Shown here in pieces: positions 53,829 to 63,424 of a stretch of DNA of 64,000 bases. This DNA is from Acidobacteriota bacterium. Lineage in GTDB: Bacteria; Acidobacteriota; Terriglobia; Terriglobales; Acidobacteriaceae. The position numbers and the translations under genes were made by a program. Under the pieces are notes generated by a model. It made no database searches. It was not told the origin of the DNA and saw nothing but the letters and a program-made list of their open reading frames with translations. Each line of letters begins with the position of its first letter. Positions within the stretch are counted from its first letter, which is position 1. The stretch covers positions 1-64,000 of the forward strand of contig JAJZME010000068.1 of assembly GCA_021803035.1 (NCBI GenBank), in the 5' to 3' direction.

Positions 53829-54570
53829 CTGATTCGGAGGTTCTCAGTCTATCGTCGGCAAGTATCCATAATTTCGCGCAAGTAATTAGACAATAGAGAC
53901 TTATATGCCAATTAGCGGCGGCGCGGGTGTATCGTCGGCAATCCTGACCCATGCCCCATTCCCCCCACCCAGCACAACCGCATGGCGCACCTCCGGAAAA
54001 GCAGGAAACTGTCTCGCCCGAGCGGTTCACCCCAGTTTTTGCCGTCAAGCCCCGTGCGCTCCAACCCCTGCAAATCCATCAACTTCCCGTTGCAGATAAT
54101 TTCCGCCTCCTGTGCACAATAGAAACATGGCTGCCTCCACACAACACCGGTCCGCGGAGAAGACCATCACGACCATCGCGAACCCGCCAACTCCGCCGGC
54201 CTCGCGGAACCTCGTCGCGAACACCCACCCCCCTCAAAATATTTGTTTTTCCACAGGATCTTTTGCAGATAATTTCGTTTCCAGCGAAAAACGCGCATGT
54301 CTCAATCGCCCGCTGGGGTGGAATTCCAATATTCGGAGCCGTCCTTGGCCATATCCGGTTTCAAAGCCACGCGCGCTGCAATCTACGGTGATCAAGCCCA
54401 AAGCCCGTTTCCTCACCAGGCAAGCTGACGGCCAAGAGCCCAAAGTTGCCTTGCCGCGGATGATTCTTGTTGCCAGCCCAAATGCGGACGCGAACGCCGC
54501 TCCGGCCCGCGGGTTTGCCTGCATCTAATTCATTGACGTACTGTGATTTCGAAGCAGGAGGGCCCTTCTA
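53829..54570. other. Intergenic region with repeats before fadE
   Basis: About 740 bp. It holds a 12-bp direct repeat TATCGTCGGCAA (53850-53861 and 53940-53951) and copy B of the dispersed repeat (54223-54278). Long open frames here (for example 54112-54528) run through the repeat and look non-coding. The stretch is less GC-rich than the genes around it. Confidence 0.5.
54223..54278 (+). repeat. Dispersed intergenic repeat, copy B
   Basis: A 56-nt segment starting ACCCACCCCCCT, with CAAAATATTT, TTTTCCACAG and TTGCAG..AATTTC, matching copy A (25837-25892, minus strand) at about 46 of 56 positions. It extends downstream with TTTCCAGCGAAAAACGCGC, not found at copy A. Confidence 0.7.
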
Positions 54571-56418
54571 ATGTCTATCGCCTCTACGGTTTCTCCCATT
54601 GCAGCCGCCGCGGGCGGCAGCTTTCTGCTCGAATCGCGTGCCCCGGCTGAGGTCTTCACGCCGGAAGATCTGACCGGCGAGCAGCGCCAGATCGCCGCCA
54701 CCGCCGCGCGCTTCGCCCGCGAGGAGATTCTCCCCGCGCTTGACGAGGTCGAGCACAAAAAGCCCGGCGTTTTGGAGAACCTCATGCGCAAGGCCGGCGA
54801 GCTCGGCTTTACCGCCATCGATATTCCCGAAGAGTACGGCGGCATGGGGATGGACAAAACCACCTCCGCGCTGGTCACCGATCACCTTTCCGTGCTGGCC
54901 AGCTTCTCCACCACCTACGGCGCCCACGTCGGCATCGCCACGCTGCCGCTGGTCTGGTACGGCACCGAGGACCAGAAGCGCCGCTACCTGCCCAAACTCG
55001 CCAGCAGCGAGTGGATCGGCGCCTACGCGCTCTCCGAGGCCAGCTCCGGCTCCGACGCCATGAATATCCGCACCCGCGCCACGCTCTCGCCCGACGGCGC
55101 CCACTACATCCTCAACGGCGAAAAGCAGTGGATCAGCAATGGCGGCATTGCCGGCCTCTACACCGTCTTTGCCCGGATCACCGGCCCCGAGCCGGGCCCC
55201 GGCAAGTTCTCCGCCTTCCTCATCGAGCGCGGCACACCCGGTATGACCATCGGCGCTGAAGAACACAAGCTGGGCATCCGCGGCTCCTCGACCTGTCCCC
55301 TGGCGTTCCAGGACTGCAAGGTACCCGCCGCCAACCTGCTGGGCGAAGCCGGCAAAGGCCACCACATCGCCTTCAACGTGCTCAACTGGGGCCGCTTCAA
55401 GCTGGGCGTCGCCTGCGTGGGCAGCGCGCGGCAGGCCCTGGGCTACATGATCCGCTATGCCAACGAGAGACACGCCTTCGGCAGGTCCATCGCTGAATTC
55501 GGCCTCATCCAGCGCAAAATCTCCACCTGCGCAGCGCTTCTTTATGCGGCCGAAAGCATGATCTATCGCACCTCGGGCATGATCGACGCCTGTGGCGGAC
55601 AAGCTCCGGATGAAATGGCCAGCAAGGGGGCAGGGAAGCCGGAGACGGACGGACAGCGCGGCGCTATTCCGGGCTGGCTCGACGAGTATGCCGTGGAGTG
55701 CTCCATCCTCAAGATCTACGGCTCCGAGATGATGAACGTGGTGGCCGACGAGTTGGTGGCCGTCATGGCCGGTTACGGCTACGTGGAGGAGTACCCGGCC
55801 GAGCGTTGTTATCGCGACGCGCGCATCAACCGCATCTTCGAGGGCACCAACGAAATCAATCGCCTCATCGTGACCGGCTGGCTCATGAAGCGCGCGCAGC
55901 GCGGCCAACTGCCTTTGCAGGCGGCCATCAGGAAGGTGATGGACGCGGTGATGGAGCCGCCGTCGTACGACGCTGCTGGCGGTGCGGATGGGCCGCTGGC
56001 GCGCGAGGCCGGCGCGCTGGCCGCGATGAAACAGATCAGCCTGTTCGCCGCCGGCGTGGCCGCGCAGCGCTTTGCCGCCGGCCTTGAGGATCAGCAGGAG
56101 GTAATGGCCGATCTGGCCGATATCGTTGCGGAGGTTTATGCGCTGGAGTCGGCGTTGTTGCGGGCGCAGAAAATGGCGGCTGCCCGTCGCGCTGTCGCGC
56201 CGGCGGCCGCCGCCATGACCGGGCTGCTGGCGGACTCCGGCATGGCGCTGGCCGAGCAGGCCGCCCGCCGCGTCCTGGCCGCCTGCGCGGAAGGCGACAT
56301 GCTGCGCACGCAACTGGCCATCCTGCGCCGGCTGGCCCGCTTTACACCGGCCAATACCGTCGCCCTCAGCCGCAAGGTTGCTCAGCAGTGCGCCCACGCG
56401 GAGCGCTATCCGCTGTAG
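54571..56418 (+). CDS. fadE: Acyl-CoA dehydrogenase (FadE-like)
   Basis: A 615-residue FAD enzyme of the acyl-CoA dehydrogenase family, longer than the usual 380 because of a helical C-terminal part like Bacillus FadE. It has GFTAIDIPEEYGGMGMD, YALSEASSGSDAMN, NGEKQWISNGG and YRDARINRIFEGTNEINR, whose Glu is the expected catalytic base. It opens each beta-oxidation round by making the trans-2-enoyl-CoA; FadN at 28066 would take over. The start follows AGGAGG. Confidence 0.9.
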   Translation: MSIASTVSPIAAAAGGSFLLESRAPAEVFTPEDLTGEQRQIAATAARFAREEILPALDEVEHKKPGVLENLMRKAGELGFTAIDIPEEYGGMGMDKTTSALVTDHLSVLASFSTTYGAHVGIATLPLVWYGTEDQKRRYLPKLASSEWIGAYALSEASSGSDAMNIRTRATLSPDGAHYILNGEKQWISNGGIAGLYTVFARITGPEPGPGKFSAFLIERGTPGMTIGAEEHKLGIRGSSTCPLAFQDCKVPAANLLGEAGKGHHIAFNVLNWGRFKLGVACVGSARQALGYMIRYANERHAFGRSIAEFGLIQRKISTCAALLYAAESMIYRTSGMIDACGGQAPDEMASKGAGKPETDGQRGAIPGWLDEYAVECSILKIYGSEMMNVVADELVAVMAGYGYVEEYPAERCYRDARINRIFEGTNEINRLIVTGWLMKRAQRGQLPLQAAIRKVMDAVMEPPSYDAAGGADGPLAREAGALAAMKQISLFAAGVAAQRFAAGLEDQQEVMADLADIVAEVYALESALLRAQKMAAARRAVAPAAAAMTGLLADSGMALAEQAARRVLAACAEGDMLRTQLAILRRLARFTPANTVALSRKVAQQCAHAERYPL

Positions 56419-56452
56419 CGGCAATTGGGGCGAGAGCTTTACATGCGGGCGG

Positions 56453-57265
56453 TCAATGCGCCGCCGCGTGGATCGCCTGCAGCTTTTCCAGCAGCGGCTT
56501 GAGCAGCTTCAAATCGAGGGCATTCGCGCCGTCCGATTTGGCGCGCGGCGGATCGTCGTGAACTTCCAGGAAGAGGCCATCGATGCCCGCGGCCACCGCC
56601 GCGCGCGCCAGCAGGGGAATGAACTCCGGCTGCCCGCCGCTGACGCCGCCCGCCGCAGAAGGCTGCTGCACCGAGTGGGTGGCGTCAAAGACCACCGGGG
56701 CCATCCGGCGCATCACCGCCAGCGAGCGGTAGTCCACCACCAGCGTGTTGTAGCCGAAGCTGCTGCCGCGCTCGGTCAGAAACACGCGCTCGTTGCCGGT
56801 GGACCGCACTTTTTCGAGCGAGTGCTCCATGTCCCAGGGCGCCATGAACTGGCCCTTTTTGATGTTGACGGCGCGGCCGGTCTTGCCGGCGGCGATGAGC
56901 AGGTCGGTCTGACGGCAAAGAAAGGCGGGAATCTGCAGAATATCCACGGCTTCGGCGGCAATTTCGCAGTGCGCGGCCTCGTGCACGTCGGTCAGGACCG
57001 GCAAACCTGTCTCGCGTGCCAATTTGCCCAGAATGCGCACGCCTTCCACCAGCCCCGGGCCGCGAAAACTCGTCACGCTGGTGCGGTTGGCCTTGTCATA
57101 GCTGGCCTTGAAGATGTAGGGAATGCCCAGATCGGCGGCGATGCGCTGAATGGCGCCGGCCATGGTGCGCGCGTGCGCCTCGCTCTCGATGACGCACGGT
57201 CCCGCGATCAGGAAAAGCTGGCCCGCGCCTGCGTGTACCGGCCCGATTTCGAAGGAGTGGCTCAC
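56453..57265 (-). CDS. kdsA: 3-deoxy-8-phosphooctulonate (KDO-8-P) synthase
   Basis: A 270-residue KDO-8-P synthase: LIAGPCVIESE, FKASYDKANRTS, DVHEAAHC, CRQTDLLIAAGKTGRAVNIKKGQFMAP, and FDATHSVQQP. It condenses PEP with arabinose-5-phosphate for lipopolysaccharide, which shows a Gram-negative outer membrane. It is convergent with the fadE gene with 34 bp between. Confidence 0.95.
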   Translation of the reverse strand: MSHSFEIGPVHAGAGQLFLIAGPCVIESEAHARTMAGAIQRIAADLGIPYIFKASYDKANRTSVTSFRGPGLVEGVRILGKLARETGLPVLTDVHEAAHCEIAAEAVDILQIPAFLCRQTDLLIAAGKTGRAVNIKKGQFMAPWDMEHSLEKVRSTGNERVFLTERGSSFGYNTLVVDYRSLAVMRRMAPVVFDATHSVQQPSAAGGVSGGQPEFIPLLARAAVAAGIDGLFLEVHDDPPRAKSDGANALDLKLLKPLLEKLQAIHAAAH

Positions 57266-57404
57266 GAGGCGATTTTATCCTGCGTGCGCCGCGCGGAATT
57301 GAGGTCTGACCACATTTCAGGACTGGTATGACCTCTTCTCCGCTATACTTGGCACAAGGCCGCGCCAGGGAGGTGCGGTCCGCTGTTTGTTTCCTCCCTG
57401 CGCC

Positions 57405-58607
57405 ATGGAATACGCTGCTGCAAGCTTTTCAGCCAAATCGCAACCCGCCCATCGCGGCACGCGGCACATCCTCGGTTTTGTCTACTTCACATTCATCTGC
57501 TATCTCTCCATCGGCCTTCCGCTGGCCGTGCTGCCGCCTTATATCCATCTGCGCATGGGCTACGACGCGGTTCTGGCCGGCCTGGCGATCAGCATCCAGT
57601 ACGTTGCGACACTCGCCAGCCGCCCGTGGGCCGGCCGCATCAGCGACAGCGTTGGCGCCAAGGTCTCGGTGCTGTGGGGGATGGGCGCCTGTACCGGAAG
57701 CGGCGTCGCATTGCTGGTTGCCGCGGCGCTGCACGCGATGCCGCGGCTGAGCTTTGCCTGCCTGATCGTAAGCCGGCTGGTGCTGGGCGTAGGCGAAAGC
57801 CTGGGTTCGACCGGCGCAACCCTGTGGGGTATCACCAGCACCGGACCGGAGAGCACCGCCGAGGTGATTGGACTCAACGGCATCAGCACCTATGGCGGCA
57901 TGGCGATTGCCGCGCCGCTGGGCGTTGTCTTGTACAACCAGTGGGGCCTGTACGCCATCGGCGTGGTCACCATTCTGATCGCCGGCGTGAGCCTGCTGTT
58001 CGCCTTGCGTAAGGCCCCGGTGCCGGTGACCGAGGGCGCTGAGCATCTTCCTTTCACGCGGGTTCTGGGCCGCGTCACCCCGCACGGCATGGGCCTGGCG
58101 CTCGCCGGCGTGGGCTACAGCGTGCTGGCTACCTTCATTGCGCTGTATTACGCCAGCCTCCACTGGAAAGGCGCGGCGCTGTGTCTGACCGCCTTTGGGC
58201 TGGCGTATATCACCGTGCGGGTGCTGTTTATCCGTACCATCAGCCACTTCGGCGGCTTCCCGGTGGCCATCGCGTCTTTGCTGTTGCAAGCGGTGGGCAT
58301 GGTTCTGCTGTGGCAGGCGGCTGCGCCGTGGATGGCGCTGGCTGGCGCGGCACTGGACGGGTTCGGCCTGTCGCTGGTCTTTCCCGCGCTTGGCGTGGAA
58401 GCCGTCAAACGGGTGCCCGAGCACAGCCGCGGCAGCGCGCTTGCCGTCTTTACGGCCTTTTCCGATGTATCGTTCTCTCTCGCCGGCCCCATCGCGGGCG
58501 CCATCATCGGTCTCTACGGCTATCCCAGCGCCTTTCTCTTTGCGCTCGTCAGCGTGACGACCGCCCTGGGCATCGTCATCGTGTTGAGAAGAACTCAGAT
58601 GGCATAA
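57405..58607 (+). CDS. MFS transporter (YhhS-like)
   Basis: A 400-residue protein with 12 likely membrane helices, MFS features such as RPWAGRISDSVGAK between TM2 and TM3 and the SRLVLGVGESLGSTGATLWGI segment. It resembles the YhhS/YfcJ arabinose-efflux-like branch. The cargo is unknown. I start it at ATG 57405; a TATACT at 57344-57349 may be its -10 box. Confidence 0.82.
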   Translation: MEYAAASFSAKSQPAHRGTRHILGFVYFTFICYLSIGLPLAVLPPYIHLRMGYDAVLAGLAISIQYVATLASRPWAGRISDSVGAKVSVLWGMGACTGSGVALLVAAALHAMPRLSFACLIVSRLVLGVGESLGSTGATLWGITSTGPESTAEVIGLNGISTYGGMAIAAPLGVVLYNQWGLYAIGVVTILIAGVSLLFALRKAPVPVTEGAEHLPFTRVLGRVTPHGMGLALAGVGYSVLATFIALYYASLHWKGAALCLTAFGLAYITVRVLFIRTISHFGGFPVAIASLLLQAVGMVLLWQAAAPWMALAGAALDGFGLSLVFPALGVEAVKRVPEHSRGSALAVFTAFSDVSFSLAGPIAGAIIGLYGYPSAFLFALVSVTTALGIVIVLRRTQMA

Positions 58608-58628
58608 GCCTGACCGTGTGGCAGGGCC

Positions 58629-59030
58629 TCAGCGGGCGGCGTACTGGGCGTCGGTCACCTTTTCCATCCAGATCACCTGCACGCCTTCCGCATTGGCCTC
58701 CTGCAGCGCCAGGTGGGTCATGATGTTTTCGGGTCCGGCGCCATGCCAGTGGCGCTCGTTGGGCGCAATCAGAACCGTATCGCCAGGATGGATCTGGCGA
58801 ACCGGCTGGCCCTCGGCCTGCACCAGGCCGCTGCCGCTCAGCACGTGCAGCACCTGGCCCAGCGGATGCGTGTGCCACGCGGTCCGGGCGCCAGGCTCAA
58901 AGGTTACGCACACGCAGCGGACACGCGGCGAGTCGGGCTTTGTCGCGATCTCGTTCAGCCAGACCGTACCTGTAAACCAGTCGGCCGGGCCTTTGATACT
59001 CGCCCGCTCGCCGTTCTTCATGATCTTCAT
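58629..59030 (-). CDS. Cupin-domain protein
   Basis: A 133-residue single-domain cupin with the metal-binding motifs HTHPLGQVLHVLSG and HWHGAGP and VLIAPNERHWH. It probably binds a metal and small ligand; related proteins are carboxymuconolactone-neighbour cupins and quercetinase-like enzymes, but the reaction is unknown. AAAGGAT is 6 nt before the ATG at 59030; residues further upstream belong to the rpsA 3' region. Confidence 0.85.
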   Translation of the reverse strand: MKIMKNGERASIKGPADWFTGTVWLNEIATKPDSPRVRCVCVTFEPGARTAWHTHPLGQVLHVLSGSGLVQAEGQPVRQIHPGDTVLIAPNERHWHGAGPENIMTHLALQEANAEGVQVIWMEKVTDAQYAAR

Positions 59031-59047
59031 TGCGCCATCCTTTTCCC

Positions 59048-59080
59048 TAACAAACAACGGCCACCGTGATCCGGTGGCCG
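59048..59080 (-). terminator. Rho-independent terminator of rpsA
   Basis: Minus strand: a 9-bp stem CGGCCACCG/CGGTGGCCG (59080-59058) followed by TTGTTTGTT. It lies 25 bp after the rpsA stop and ahead of the cupin gene, so rpsA transcripts probably end here. Confidence 0.7.
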
Positions 59081-59104
59081 CCGCTGTCCTAGTTGTAAAG
59101 GCGC

Positions 59105-61138
59105 TTACCGCTCGTTCTTGCGCCAGTTGATCAGATCGCCCAGTGTCGTGGTCGAGCTTGAAACCGGGTGCTTGTGGCTTTCTGCTTTGTAGCTTTCCAC
59201 CGTCGCCCGGCTGGCCTCGTGGCCGCCCACCGCGCGCAGGCTCAAGCCCACCTTCTTCTCTTCCACGTTGATCTTGATGATCTTGAAGTCGTGCTCGAAG
59301 CCGGTTTCCAGCTTGGATTGCGCGTCGTGCTCTTCGCCGGCCTCGGAGATGTGGCACAGGCCCTCAATGCCCTCCGCGATCTCGACAAACGCGCCAAACT
59401 GAGCTGTGCGCAGCACCTTGCCGTGTACCACGTCACCCACCCGATGCGTCGCAAAGAAGGTCTCCCAGACGTCAGGCTGCATCTGCTTGATGCCCAGGCT
59501 CAGCCGGCGGTTCTGCGGCTCCACGCCCAGCACCACAGCCTTGACCTTTTCACCCTTCTTGACGACCTCGGAGGGATGCTTGACGCGCTTGGTCCAGCTC
59601 AGATTGGAGACGTGAACCAGCCCGTCGATGCCATCCTCGATTTCAATGAAGGCCCCGAAGTCGGTCAGATTGCGGACCCGGCCTTCGACAATCGTCCCCA
59701 CCGGATAACGCTCACTGAGGTTTTCCCAGGGATTTTCCATCAACTGCTTCATGCCCAGCGAGATGCGGCGATCGGCCGGATTCACGCTGAGGACCACGGT
59801 TTCCACTTCGTCGCCCGGCTTGACCAGCTTGGAGGGGTGCTTCAGCCGCTTCGACCAGGTCATCTCGGAGAGGTGAACCAGGCCTTCGATACCTTGCTCC
59901 AGCTCGACAAACGCGCCGTAGTCGGTGACCGAAAGGACGCGTCCATGGACGCGGGCGCCCACCGGGTAGCGCTCAGCGGCGTCCAGCCACGGATCGGGCG
60001 TCAACTGCTTGAAACCCAGCGAAACGCGCTGCTTGTCCTTGTCGAACTTGAGCACCTTCACCTGAATCTCGTCGCCCACGTTGACGAGGTCGCGGGGATG
60101 CGTAAGCCGGCCCCAGCTCATATCGGTGATGTGCAGCAGGCCGTCGATCCCGCCCAGGTCGACAAACGCGCCGTAATCGGTCAGGTTCTTCACCGTGCCG
60201 GTGAGCACCGTGCCCTCGCCCAGATGCTCCATGGTGGCCGAGCGCTTGGAGTTCTGCTCTTCTTCCAGAATCTCCTTGCGGCTGACGACCACATTGCCGC
60301 GCTTCTTGTTCAGCTTGATCACGCGGACTTCGATCTGCTGGCCCAGGTAGCCGTCAAGATTGCGCACGGGGCGAATCTCAAGCTGCGAGCCCGGCAGAAA
60401 TGCCTTGATCCCGATATCGACAGTCAGACCGCCCTTCACGCGGCTCACCACGGTGCCTGTGATCGGGGTCTTGTCGTTGGCGGCTTTCTCGATGGAGTCC
60501 CACACGCGCAGCCGCTGCGCCCGCTCGTAGCTGACCAGGTAGCCGCCCTCCGGCTCCTCATGCTCGATGACCACATCGATCACCTCGCCGGGCTGGAACT
60601 TCACAGCGCCGGTGTGGTCAGTGACCTGTTCGAGAGGCACCAGCCCCTCGGACTTCAGGCCCACATCCACCACGAGATACTTTTCCGTTTGCTTGAGGAC
60701 GGTGCTGGAAACAAGCTTATCGCCGTATGCCTCGACAGCGGCGGCCTCGGCGGCCTGTTCCCGCTCAAACGCCTCCAAAGCGGCGGAGAAATCCTCACTC
60801 GACTCGGCGGCGGGGAAGGACACTGCCACAGGCTCGGCTTGGGTAACCGCATCGGCAGACACAGAGGCCGGCTGTACGGCCGGCGCCGGCACAGTATCAG
60901 GCTCCGCCTCCACCGCGCTCGCAGCCGGCTCAGCCTCGGCTACAGGTTCTTGGGGGGTATCGGCGTCCACCGCGAGCGATTCGCCAGCTTCGGCAGCAAT
61001 TGGAGCTTCGGCATTGTCTGGGTTGGACGTGGACTCTCGCAACGGCTGTTCGTTCTCCGTCGCAGGTTCAAGGGTTGGGATTTCCAATTCGGTGTTCAGG
61101 GTTATGCTCTCGGTTTCGGAATTGACGACGTTTGCCAT
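59105..61138 (-). CDS. rpsA: 30S ribosomal protein S1
   Basis: A 677-residue S1 with an acidic Ala/Glu-rich N-terminal part of about 115 residues and six S1 RNA-binding repeats; repeats 3-6 are very alike ([83 protein letters not shown]). It helps the ribosome bind mRNA. I start it at ATG 61138; a GTG at 61210 would add 24 residues but looks less natural. A terminator follows it. Confidence 0.93.
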   Translation of the reverse strand: MANVVNSETESITLNTELEIPTLEPATENEQPLRESTSNPDNAEAPIAAEAGESLAVDADTPQEPVAEAEPAASAVEAEPDTVPAPAVQPASVSADAVTQAEPVAVSFPAAESSEDFSAALEAFEREQAAEAAAVEAYGDKLVSSTVLKQTEKYLVVDVGLKSEGLVPLEQVTDHTGAVKFQPGEVIDVVIEHEEPEGGYLVSYERAQRLRVWDSIEKAANDKTPITGTVVSRVKGGLTVDIGIKAFLPGSQLEIRPVRNLDGYLGQQIEVRVIKLNKKRGNVVVSRKEILEEEQNSKRSATMEHLGEGTVLTGTVKNLTDYGAFVDLGGIDGLLHITDMSWGRLTHPRDLVNVGDEIQVKVLKFDKDKQRVSLGFKQLTPDPWLDAAERYPVGARVHGRVLSVTDYGAFVELEQGIEGLVHLSEMTWSKRLKHPSKLVKPGDEVETVVLSVNPADRRISLGMKQLMENPWENLSERYPVGTIVEGRVRNLTDFGAFIEIEDGIDGLVHVSNLSWTKRVKHPSEVVKKGEKVKAVVLGVEPQNRRLSLGIKQMQPDVWETFFATHRVGDVVHGKVLRTAQFGAFVEIAEGIEGLCHISEAGEEHDAQSKLETGFEHDFKIIKINVEEKKVGLSLRAVGGHEASRATVESYKAESHKHPVSSSTTTLGDLINWRKNER

Positions 61139-61524
61139 TACTGCCAGCTCCGGGAATTTCTTGCGCCTGCGGCCCGCTTTGCCTGCCACAGGATGTAGCT
61201 TTCGCGGCACAAGACTTGGCTTGGACCCGGCCTGTGCGCAGACCCTCCACGAGGCGAATTGTCAGGCCGCGCGCCCAGTGACAGCCTGTCACTGGCCTGT
61301 TGCGCTGAGATCGCAATGCGGTTGATTTCTTCTGGAAACCCCCGCACGCCCCGGCTTGCGCGTCGGCGGCCACAACTCGCTGCTTAAATCCGCGCAGGAA
61401 GCTACGCACACGAGTGTAACAATCTCCGCTTTCCAGCGTCAATCAAGACCTGCGCGCAATCTTCGGAACGCAAATCTCCTCCCCGAATTTCGTCCTCTAT
61501 ACTGGAGCGAACGGCGCGATTCTC
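61139..61524. other. Divergent region between rpsA and HIT gene
   Basis: About 390 bp. It contains a perfect 21-bp palindrome at 61275-61295 upstream of rpsA and a TATACT at 61498-61503 close to the HIT start. No further gene or RNA was found. Confidence 0.5.
61275..61295. promoter_or_regulatory. Perfect inverted repeat upstream of rpsA
   Basis: CCAGTGACA-gcc-TGTCACTGG is a perfect 9-3-9 inverted repeat, about 140 nt before the rpsA start. It could be an operator or a leader hairpin in the rpsA mRNA. Confidence 0.45.
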
Positions 61525-62103
61525 ATGGACCATCTCTGGACTCCCTGGCGCTACGCTTATGTCACCGCGGCGGAAGGATCGGCGCGCGCGGGCATTCCCG
61601 CCGCGCTTTCCGCCTGGCCGGGCGATCTGGGCTGCGTCTTCTGCAACCTCGTCGCGGCGGCCGACTACGCCATCGCCAACGGCATGGCGCCGGAGCGGGC
61701 CGAGGCCGCCGCTGGTCTCATTCTGCGTGGCCGGTACTGCTTCATCTGCCTGAATGCCTTCCCGTACACATCGGGTCACGTGATGGTGATGCCCTATGCG
61801 CACCTGGACAGGCTGGCGGCCCTGTCCACCGAGACCGCGCACGAGCTCATCGAACTGGCGCAGCGCACCGAGCAGGCCCTTGGCCGCATATATAACCCGC
61901 ATGGCTTCAACTTCGGCTTGAACGTGGGCCAGTCGGCCGGCGCCGGGGTAGCCGGGCATATTCATCTGCACGCCATGCCGCGCTGGAGGGGCGACACCAA
62001 TTTCATGACCACGGTGGCCGAGACGCGGATTCTTCCCGAGGATCTGCAAACGACATGGAAGCGGATAAGAGACGCATTCAGCGAAATGCGCGCCAGCGAG
62101 TAG
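61525..62103 (+). CDS. HIT-family hydrolase (AP4A phosphorylase-like)
   Basis: A 192-residue HIT protein: MDHLWTPWRYAYV start, CVFCNLV, GHVMVMPYAHLDRL and the histidine triad HIHLHAMPRW. These enzymes split dinucleoside polyphosphates or nucleotidyl compounds using the middle His. The N-terminal TPWRYAYV and two CxxC-like pairs (CVFC, CFIC) are typical for the AP4A-phosphorylase-like group in Acidobacteriota and Actinobacteria. Confidence 0.9.
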   Translation: MDHLWTPWRYAYVTAAEGSARAGIPAALSAWPGDLGCVFCNLVAAADYAIANGMAPERAEAAAGLILRGRYCFICLNAFPYTSGHVMVMPYAHLDRLAALSTETAHELIELAQRTEQALGRIYNPHGFNFGLNVGQSAGAGVAGHIHLHAMPRWRGDTNFMTTVAETRILPEDLQTTWKRIRDAFSEMRASE

Positions 62104-62150
62104 GGCGCTTGTGAGGCAAGGCATCGGAGGCGAAGCATCGCGCCGGGTGG

Positions 62151-63056
62151 CTACGATTCCGACTCGCGTCCATCCAGATTCCGCTTGAGCACCTTTTCGA
62201 CCACCTTCTCCACATCGGTCAGGAAGAAGCTGTTGGCGGGCTGCTGTACGGCCACCTGCGTTCCGGTGTGTCCCAGGGCGGAAGCGATCTCGTTCCAGCG
62301 GTAGATGCGCGAGGTTACCGGCATGACCACCGGTCTGGGCGCCGGCTCGGGCAGCGCAAAGTAGATGATCCAGATGGCGAGCGCGGCCAGAATCAGCGAC
62401 TCGTAGACAAACTGCAACGGCGCGGTCAGCGAGGTGTTGCGGGATACCAGAGATGTGACGATAAAGTCGTTGGCGGACATCAGGCCGAAGCCGAGTGCGA
62501 TGCCAAATCCCTTATTTCGTATCGACAGGCGCAGCGCATTCATGCCCAGGCAGAGGAAAGCCAGCAGGCACAACTCCAGCACGCTGACCGAGTGCATCAG
62601 GGCATAAGAAACCGCTGCGACAAGATTGACTCCGTTGGGCGCGTAGGCATCGCCGATGCCCCAGTGCTTCATGGACAGGGATGTCAGGCTGACGATCACC
62701 GAGATCAGCGCGGCCCAGCGAAACAGCACGATTCCGATCTTTGAAAGCCCGGGAAAACCGGCGAGCGCGGAACGGAAAACCTCTGTGCAGATGAAGAACA
62801 GCAGCACGGCGCTGGCTACGTACACCGTAATGTACGAATAGGTGTACGCCGCGTAGTAACCGCGATTATCGATGTGCCGCTGCAGCAGGTAAAGCGTCGC
62901 CAACAAAAGCGGCACCGCGGCAACGTGAAGCGCCACATAGCTGCCCATGGCAGGAAAACGGCGATGCAAACTCTTCTTCCAGAAGAAGATGCCGAGCGTA
63001 ACCCAGAGAGCAAACTCCGCCACGCTCATTACCGACATGGCAGTATTGACTGGCAT
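62151..63056 (-). CDS. Multi-pass membrane protein of unknown function
   Basis: A 301-residue protein with about seven hydrophobic helices (for example FALWVTLGIFFWKKSL, YVASAVLLFFICTEVF, FRWAALISVIVSL, AALAIWIIYFALP) and a soluble C-terminal tail of about 60 residues ending in acidic and basic residues. I do not recognise the family; a 7TM sensory-type protein is possible but not shown. It converges with the HIT gene. Confidence 0.7.
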   Translation of the reverse strand: MPVNTAMSVMSVAEFALWVTLGIFFWKKSLHRRFPAMGSYVALHVAAVPLLLATLYLLQRHIDNRGYYAAYTYSYITVYVASAVLLFFICTEVFRSALAGFPGLSKIGIVLFRWAALISVIVSLTSLSMKHWGIGDAYAPNGVNLVAAVSYALMHSVSVLELCLLAFLCLGMNALRLSIRNKGFGIALGFGLMSANDFIVTSLVSRNTSLTAPLQFVYESLILAALAIWIIYFALPEPAPRPVVMPVTSRIYRWNEIASALGHTGTQVAVQQPANSFFLTDVEKVVEKVLKRNLDGRESES

Positions 63057-63192
63057 AAGAGACTAGAGACACTCCTGCAAACTTGGTCAGGATAGCCTCA
63101 AAATGCTGCTGGACTCAATGACGAAGGCGTGGGCAGGCGTTGCCACTTTTGTGCTATGCCGAGGCCCTGCCTGCCATCAAAAGGCAATGTCC

Positions 63193-63372
63193 CTAGCGCA
63201 GTCCTGTGCCGCAGGATGGGCAGGGAGGAAGCGGAAGCGAAAGCGGGCCGGAGCCGGTCGCGGTGGCGGAAAAATACCGCTGGATTGCCGGTGCGGGCGC
63301 AGAAGTCACTGATGCAGCGGTGAGGCCAGCGAAAACGACGAACATCGCAAAGACGCGAATGGCAAGCTTCAT
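63193..63372 (-). CDS. Small secreted peptide (59 residues)
   Basis: A short gene starting MKLAIRVFAMFVVFAGLTAA, a good Sec signal, followed by a Ser/Thr/Pro-rich tail that ends PPCPSCGTGLR with two cysteines (51 and 54). GAGG lies 8 nt before the ATG. The mature part would be about 30-35 residues with a CPSC pair that could bind metal or form a disulfide. Short secreted peptides of this look are, from memory, frequent in Acidobacteriota. Function unknown. Confidence 0.6.
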   Translation of the reverse strand: MKLAIRVFAMFVVFAGLTAASVTSAPAPAIQRYFSATATGSGPLSLPLPPCPSCGTGLR

Positions 63373-63392
63373 TTGGTAACCTCAAGCGAATT

Positions 63393-63424
63393 CACAGTAA
63401 CCGGAGGTTGGTCTCCTTACTGTG
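63393..63424 (-). other. Hairpin in the leader of the small secreted peptide gene
   Basis: CACAGTAA and TTACTGTG (8-bp arms) enclose GGAG/CTCC (4-bp inner stem), with two extra bases bulged. It lies 21-52 nt before the small gene's ATG, and its distal arm overlaps the stop of the candidate leader peptide at 63417. Confidence 0.5.

Noticed and set aside
53850-53951. Direct repeat TATCGTCGGCAA as a possible attachment site
   Set aside because: Only 12 bp, 90 bp apart, with no integrase or tRNA nearby.
54112-54528. 138-codon open frame before fadE
   Set aside because: It runs through the dispersed repeat, has Pro/Thr-rich low-complexity sequence and no plausible RBS.
61139-61210. Longer rpsA starting at a GTG (61210)
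   Set aside because: The extra 24 residues are very basic and unlike S1 N-termini; ATG 61138 is preferred, though not certain.
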